Shown here one piece after another: positions 20,275-25,149 of a stretch of 25,149 bases of DNA (the first letter of the stretch is position 1; each line of letters opens with the position of its first letter). The stretch spans positions 1 to 25,149 of the forward strand of contig JAHBMJ010005884.1 in assembly GCA_018398765.1 (NCBI GenBank). The letters are read 5' to 3'. Made by a program: the position numbers and the translations under genes. The notes under the pieces are model-generated. The model saw only the letters and a program-made list of their open reading frames with translations, ran no database searches and was not told the origin of the DNA. Source of the DNA: Chromera velia. Lineage: Eukaryota > Sar > Chromeraceae.

Positions 20275-22208
20275 GCGGGCATGAATTTTGACCTTGGGAA
20301 GATGTTTGAGGGTCTGAAGGGCTCCCTGAAAATGCCCGATGGAGACCTGAACAAGTTCGGCGATCTCTTCGGGGATCTCTCTCACTTGAAGAACCTCTTC
20401 GGCAAGGAGGGGGGGGACGGGGAGGGGGCCGACGTCTTGAAAGATCTGGACCTCTCGAAACTCTTTGACGGATTGAAGGAGAAGAAAGACGGACTGAAAG
20501 ATAAAGAGAAAAAAAAGGGTTGGTGAACCGGGTGCACTCTTCCTGCCTGCCTGTCGGTTTGTTCGCTTGCTTGCTTGTATGAATCTGCTGATTTTATATC
20601 CTCTTCTCCCCCCCCTCTTTCCCCCTTTGTATGTACCCCTTCGTGTTCCCCGTTCCCTCTCCCCGTATCGATATCCCCTCCTCCTGCTGACTTGCCCTGA
20701 CGCACGCACTTTACTTTTCTGCCTGCCCCTTTGCCTGCGTGCATGCAGACATGCTCGGGGAGTGCGATGGACCGGGGACGGCCTGCCGGGCCGATGGGGT
20801 CCCTCTCTGTCGTTGCGCTTCGAATTCCTTCTGTGCGAGCTCTGAGACCGAAGGGACAGGAAACGGGAACACCTGCGTCCTCGGAGCAGGCCAAAATTGT
20901 ACGAAGGCAGCAGAGCAGGTGGGTGGGTGGGTGGGAGGAATCCATTGCAATTAAGGGCGGGTCGGTGTGCCGACATCGGGATGCCCTGCCGGGGGGGGGG
21001 AGCGTCCATGTTCAGATCTAGGTTCAGATAGATGGATGGATGGATTCAATTGAAGTCTCAAATGGGAAGAGGCCTTCTCCCAGGCATCCACGAAGCGAAG
21101 CATCCATTTCCTAGTCAAAAGATGGGCGGAGTAGATGATGAACAGAATTCTTGGGACAGCTTTCTTTCTGGTCATGTGCGGATGGATGTGCGAAGTTTGC
21201 TCATGGGCAGACTGGAGGTCGGTGTAGTTCGATCGGTGCTGTATGTGCTGTCTTGTGTGCCTGCCTGCATGTCCGTCCGAAAGAGTGAGTTTGAATGAAA
21301 GAAAGAAATAAATGAAATCCAATCGAATCAACGGATGGATGGACCCACCCACGCAGGAGTGTGCCTCTGGGAGGTGTAGCAGGAAGACCAAAGGGTCCCC
21401 GGAGGGCGAGTGCAGTCTCGGGTCAAAGGGGTCTCCCTGCTCTGGTCAGTCGGCTAATCAGTCAGTGAGAGGGTCAATGAGGGAGTGGGTGAGAGAGTGA
21501 GTGAACCTCTGTTTGTCTGTCGGCTTGTTTTTTGACGATCTGTTTCAATTTTTTTTTTTCTTTCCGACTTTCTGTCTGTCGAGAAAAAAAAAGAATCAAA
21601 CAAACAGACAGTCTAGGAGACAAAGAAAGAGAGAGAGAGAAGCTGAAAGTATTTTTTAGTCAAGGAAGGAGGTTGCGGCGAAAGACAGAAAAGAATAACC
21701 GCTCTTTTTTTACGAAGGCGGAAAGACGAAGAAAGGGAAAAAGAGAGAATCACAGAATTTGTCTATCAGTTTGTCTTATCTCAGAAGAAAGAAAGAACAG
21801 AAAGAGTGAAAAGTAAGTCATTCAGTCGATCTTTCTATCTATCTATCTATCTAGTATCTGTCTGTCTGTCTATATAGTCTGTCTGTCCGTCTGGCTCTCT
21901 CTCTCTCTCTCTCCACTTGCAGATCCTAGTGACTGCATCACCTTCTCGTCGCCTAAATTGGCCTGCAACAGCACCACGGGAACATGTGATGAGTGCGGAC
22001 CCGGCCGTTCGTGCAATGCGACGGGGGCTCTAGAGGGTTGCTGTGAGCCCTATAGATGTGAAAAGGGGCGTGTCTTTGAGGAGGGAGGCAGAAGAAGACT
22101 CTCTACGTGTGTGGGGGAAGTAGAGAAGGGGGAGCTAGGAGAGCTGAAGACCCGGTGTTGTGCCGACACTCTGGGCCCTCCGTGCGGGGGGTCCAATTCG
22201 AATTGCTG

Positions 22209-22244
<36 letters not shown>

Positions 22245-22369
22245 TTTCGGGATGGACGCCTGTTGACGCTGTGTTTCTTTCTTTCTTTCTTTTCTTTCTT
22301 TCTTTCTTTCTTTCTTTCTTTCCTGTCTTGCGTCTGTGCTTTTTTGGCCCTCTCGTTCTCTTTCCGTCT

Positions 22370-22418
<49 letters not shown>

Positions 22419-24192
22419 CTATCTATCTTCCTATCTCTCTGTCTGTCTCTAACTCTCTCTGTCTCTCTGTGTGTCTGCCCTTTATTTTCTCTTTCTCTTT
22501 GTGCCACTCTTTGTATGTATGTGTGTGTGTGCGTCCAAGCACAGACGCTCTATTTATGTAACCCCTTTTCTCGCTGCCTTCCTGGTGTTCCTCCCTCCTT
22601 CGCGTGCAGCAACCCGAAGGACAGGTGCGTGAGAACCGGTACTAAACTCGTCGAGCAGTCCCTGTGCTGCCGCGATTTCGGAGAATCGTGCCAGACACCG
22701 GATGAGTGTTGTCCGACCAAATCAAAGGACAACGGGGGTCCAAAGCTGGACTTCGGCGGTTCTTCGTGTATCAACAATCGGTGTTGCATCAACGTTGGAT
22801 CTATTTGTGGGCTTCCAATCAACAAGGCGGATTGCTGCGGACACGAAAATCCAGGCACCGCCCAGATTAATTGTCTGAAAATCAACTCGGGCAAAGAGCC
22901 TGTGTGCGGTTCGTGCATTCAGAACGGCAAGGCGTGCGTCAAGAATACAGATTGTTGTGGTTTTTTGGTTGACGGGACAGATGGCAAAGTTTGTCGAGAT
23001 TCGACCGCAGACAATCCCGGTTTCTGCGACGATTGCGGGGTTCTGAACACGACGTGTAGGATAACCGCCGGCCTGGACCCATCGTTGAACGATGAGTGCT
23101 GTAACAACCCTTACAATTCCAAACAAAGGTTGGGGTGTGATTCCGTCAAAATTGATGGCATTTCCACTGATGAGACTGTTTGCTGTGTGGATAAAAAGGG
23201 TGTGTGTGAGAGCACAGAGGATTGTTGTCAGCCGAAACTGCTGGACCCGAAGGTAAGGGAATGCAGAGATAAGGGAAACGGTTTCCACTGCTTCACCGTG
23301 AAGGAGTCAGGCGACCGCCGTCGTCTCTCTTCTTCTGGCGGGCGGGGCGGGGGGGCGGGTCCGGTTGGGGTGGAGGCTTCTTCTGTCTCCTCCGGTCTCG
23401 GGAACATTCCCCTGAATGCGCAGGTCAGTGTGTGTGGAAGGAATCGAGTGTGTCGATCTCTATGCATGCATCTACACGATCTCTCTGCTGTCCTTCCTCT
23501 TCATTCATCCTTCTGCATGCTGCCTGTCGGTTTACAGTCTGCTTTGTATGGTTCGACTTCTGACTGCACGTCTTCTGTTGCTAGATTCCGATTGCGCAGC
23601 TCTTCACGGCCGCATATGCGTGCGTCAACTTTGTTGATAAAGGCGAGCAGTCGAGTATCCGTGCGTATGTCGCTGTTTGCCTGTCTGCCTGCCCTCCTAG
23701 CGTTGCATGAATTGTTTGTTTGCAGAATCGCACGAACCCCCATTCCTCTGCAGTCAAGAGAGACGCGATGAAGCAGGCGAAGGAGAAGAGAGAGAAGAAG
23801 AGAAAGAGGGGTCCCACCAAAGCGCCCTGGCTTGACCACTACTTTGGGTTCTCACTGGGATTTTCTGAAGATTGTTCGCTTCTTGCGGGTCTGTCTGGTG
23901 CATGGGCGGGGTGTGGGATGCAGGAAGCCAGGGCGGTAGGCAACAAAGAAGTGCAAGGAGAGAAAAGCAGACGAGCTAAAAATCTATGAAGACAGGACGG
24001 ATGATCGCGAGAAAGACTCAGCCAGAACATCACTCAATTTATTTTTCAGACAGTTTGGCATTGCCTTTTTTCTTGGTGCCCGCCTTGTTTTGTCTCGTCT
24101 CTTTTCGCACGGTTTGCATAGTGTAATGGCACCTCGTGTAATGTAATCTCAGAGAGGATCCCTGTAGTTTGTCAACGCCTTCTTGAGTTCTC

Positions 24193-24224
<32 letters not shown>

Positions 24225-24251
24225 TGTCCCCCCCACCGTGTGCGTGCATGG

Positions 24252-24330
<79 letters not shown>

Positions 24331-25149
24331 TGCGTGCGTGCGTGCGTGCGTGTGTGTCTGTCCACTCACGCAGTTGGAGAACCGGGGACGGATGAGCAGC
24401 AGGGCGCCGTCTCCGTTTACCGTCTCCGGACCGCCACACCTCCAGAGTCATCCTCATCCCCCTTCCCTTTCACCTTCGCATCCCCTCCTGTCCGTCGTGT
24501 GGTCACTCGGACAGACCCCCCCCTCTCGGGGTCCCGTCTCCAATGGACCGCAGACCCCACCAAGGACAGAGTCACACTCAAAACCCGCCGCCTTGCGTTC
24601 GTTGAGTCAAAGACTCAGTCTCCTACAGCCAACGACAAAGGTGAAGGTCAAACAACCCCGTCTAGCTTGGCAGAGGCAGAGGAGGTTCCCCCCAAACGAC
24701 AACTACTCGCCGAGAGAGTCACAGTTGACCTCGCCCCCCCCCGTCGTCGCTTCCCCCCGAGGTCGCGCGACAGGGGTGGCAAGGCTCTTTTTGGCTCGGC
24801 AGTGGCTCAGTGTTCTGCGCATCTGAAGAATGGCTCCCGTGATGAATATGTCCACTTTCTTGCCGTCAGCGCGCCGGGATCATGGCATGGAAATGTCTAC
24901 GTGTACGTCCTGACAGAGGGAGACGCTGGGTTTGGAAGCCTGACGGGGAGTGTGGGGGACGACCGCGTTGGAGGTTTTGGCTACGAGATAGTGCAAGAGC
25001 TGGTGTCCCAGGGGGGAACGGGCCCGTTCGAGTTCCTCCAACGGCTCTCCCTCCGTGATGCGGGAGGCTTTGGAGAGGCGCGCATGGGCCAAACCGTGCA
25101 GTTTGAGAGGAGGGAAGAGTCGGGGGATATTGTTCTTCTGACTACAGAG
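19518..25149 (+). CDS. Gene C: secreted cysteine-rich protein with FG-GAP (integrin-like) repeats, 3' end beyond window
   Basis: Eight-exon model, at least 884 aa: 19518-19628, 20275-20518, 20749-20918, 21357-21444, 21923-22208, 22610-23423, 23726-23888, 24374-25149 (still open). All phases join. Residues 1-27 are a signal peptide (MRLSAFRFEFLASCLVF... cleaved near TWAA). Residues 38-118 are a charged amphipathic segment with repeated LFG and GLK motifs. Residues 120-525 are cysteine-rich with eight or more CC pairs in a C-x(5-7)-C-x(4-8)-C-C pattern (SLCCRDFGESC, NTDCCGF, STEDCCQPK), resembling disulfide-knot modules, but I cannot name a family. A basic linker (KREKKRKRG) follows. From residue 608, YFGFSLGF joined across intron 7 to LLAVGEPGTDEQQGAVSVY is an FG-GAP unit. 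A Ser/Pro-rich insert of about 110 residues precedes LFGSAVA...LAVSAPGSWHGNVYVYVL and then DRVGGFGYEIV. FG-GAP repeats form integrin-type beta-propellers used in adhesion. Surface or extracellular placement is inferred. No DxDxDG calcium loop is visible. Confidence 0.82.
20107..20273 (+). repeat. (CT)n then (GT)n at the end of gene C intron 1, with gap
   Basis: A CT run of about 80 bases, including 20 N at 20130-20149, passes into a GT run of about 85 bases that ends directly in GCAG at the exon 2 acceptor. The true CT length is unknown. Confidence 0.9.
20130..20149. other. Assembly gap (20 N)
   Basis: Twenty unknown bases inside a CT microsatellite, probably a scaffolding or low-confidence join. 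It lies in intron 1 of gene C, so the coding model is unaffected. Confidence 0.95.
22209..22609 (+). repeat. Gene C intron 5 microsatellites
   Basis: Runs of TGTC (22209-22243), TTTC (about 22274-22322), CT (about 22374-22401) and GT (22402-22417), then further CT-rich sequence before the acceptor GCAG at 22606-22609. Donor GTCTGT. Confidence 0.85.
23889..24373 (+). repeat. Gene C intron 7 with TTTC, CT, GT and GCGT tracts
   Basis: Donor GTCTGT, acceptor CACGCAG. TTTC at about 24195-24225, CT at 24255-24288, GT at 24291-24323, GCGT at about 24328-24352. If this intron is retained, the frame ends at TGA 23987-23989, giving a shorter 658-aa form without the second FG-GAP part. The spliced form is favoured because it completes an FG-GAP unit exactly. 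Confidence 0.8.

Noticed and set aside
23889-23989. Gene C ending at TGA 23987-23989
   Set aside because: Splicing at 23889 to 24374 completes an FG-GAP repeat and leads into a 258-codon open frame, so the stop is intronic.

Overview
The window is eukaryotic genomic DNA. Its genes are split by spliceosomal introns, it carries long CT/GT/GA/TTTC microsatellites, and there is one 20-base assembly gap (20130-20149). The best lineage clue is the first gene, whose cysteine module (C-P-x-G-F...C) is that of apicomplexan oocyst wall proteins. With GC-moderate exons, repeat-rich intergenic DNA and long introns, this suggests an alveolate close to Apicomplexa, and a chromerid such as Chromera would fit. 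The organism is inference; no marker gene proves it.

Layout. 1-716: G-rich, no gene supported. 717-3693 (+): gene A, five exons, 638 aa, a secreted oocyst-wall-protein-like protein with an acidic tail. 4657-8636 (+): gene B, seven exons, about 387 aa, an AlkB-like Fe(II)/2-oxoglutarate dioxygenase with an intact H-x-D...H...R set. 7281-10605: a 1.67-kb tandem duplication of the 3' half of gene B; the second copy is 5'-truncated. 10606-13550: AT-rich intergenic DNA with two copies of a 376/377-bp MITE. 13551-17195: a minus-oriented LTR retrotransposon with two 606-bp LTRs, inserted in a minisatellite whose two halves lie at 13354-13550 and 17196-18360. 19518-25149 (+): gene C, eight exons and open at the window edge. 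It encodes a secreted protein with many CC-type cysteine modules followed by integrin-like FG-GAP propeller repeats.

The gene models were built by hand by joining reading frames across introns. All 17 inferred introns are in phase, all have G at donor position +5 (GTNNG), and all end in GCAG. This shared signature is strong mutual support for the models. Genes A and C both begin with signal peptides and probably act outside the cell, at the cell surface or wall. Gene B is unrelated enzymology. No operon-like link is expected.

The most unusual signal is in the repeats. Three unrelated duplicated pairs (tandem duplication, LTRs, MITEs) differ almost only by transitions: by eye about 66 transitions against one transversion. 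In the tandem duplication nearly all changes run C:G to T:A into the truncated copy. This looks like repeat-directed cytosine deamination, by methylation-driven decay or a RIP-like process.
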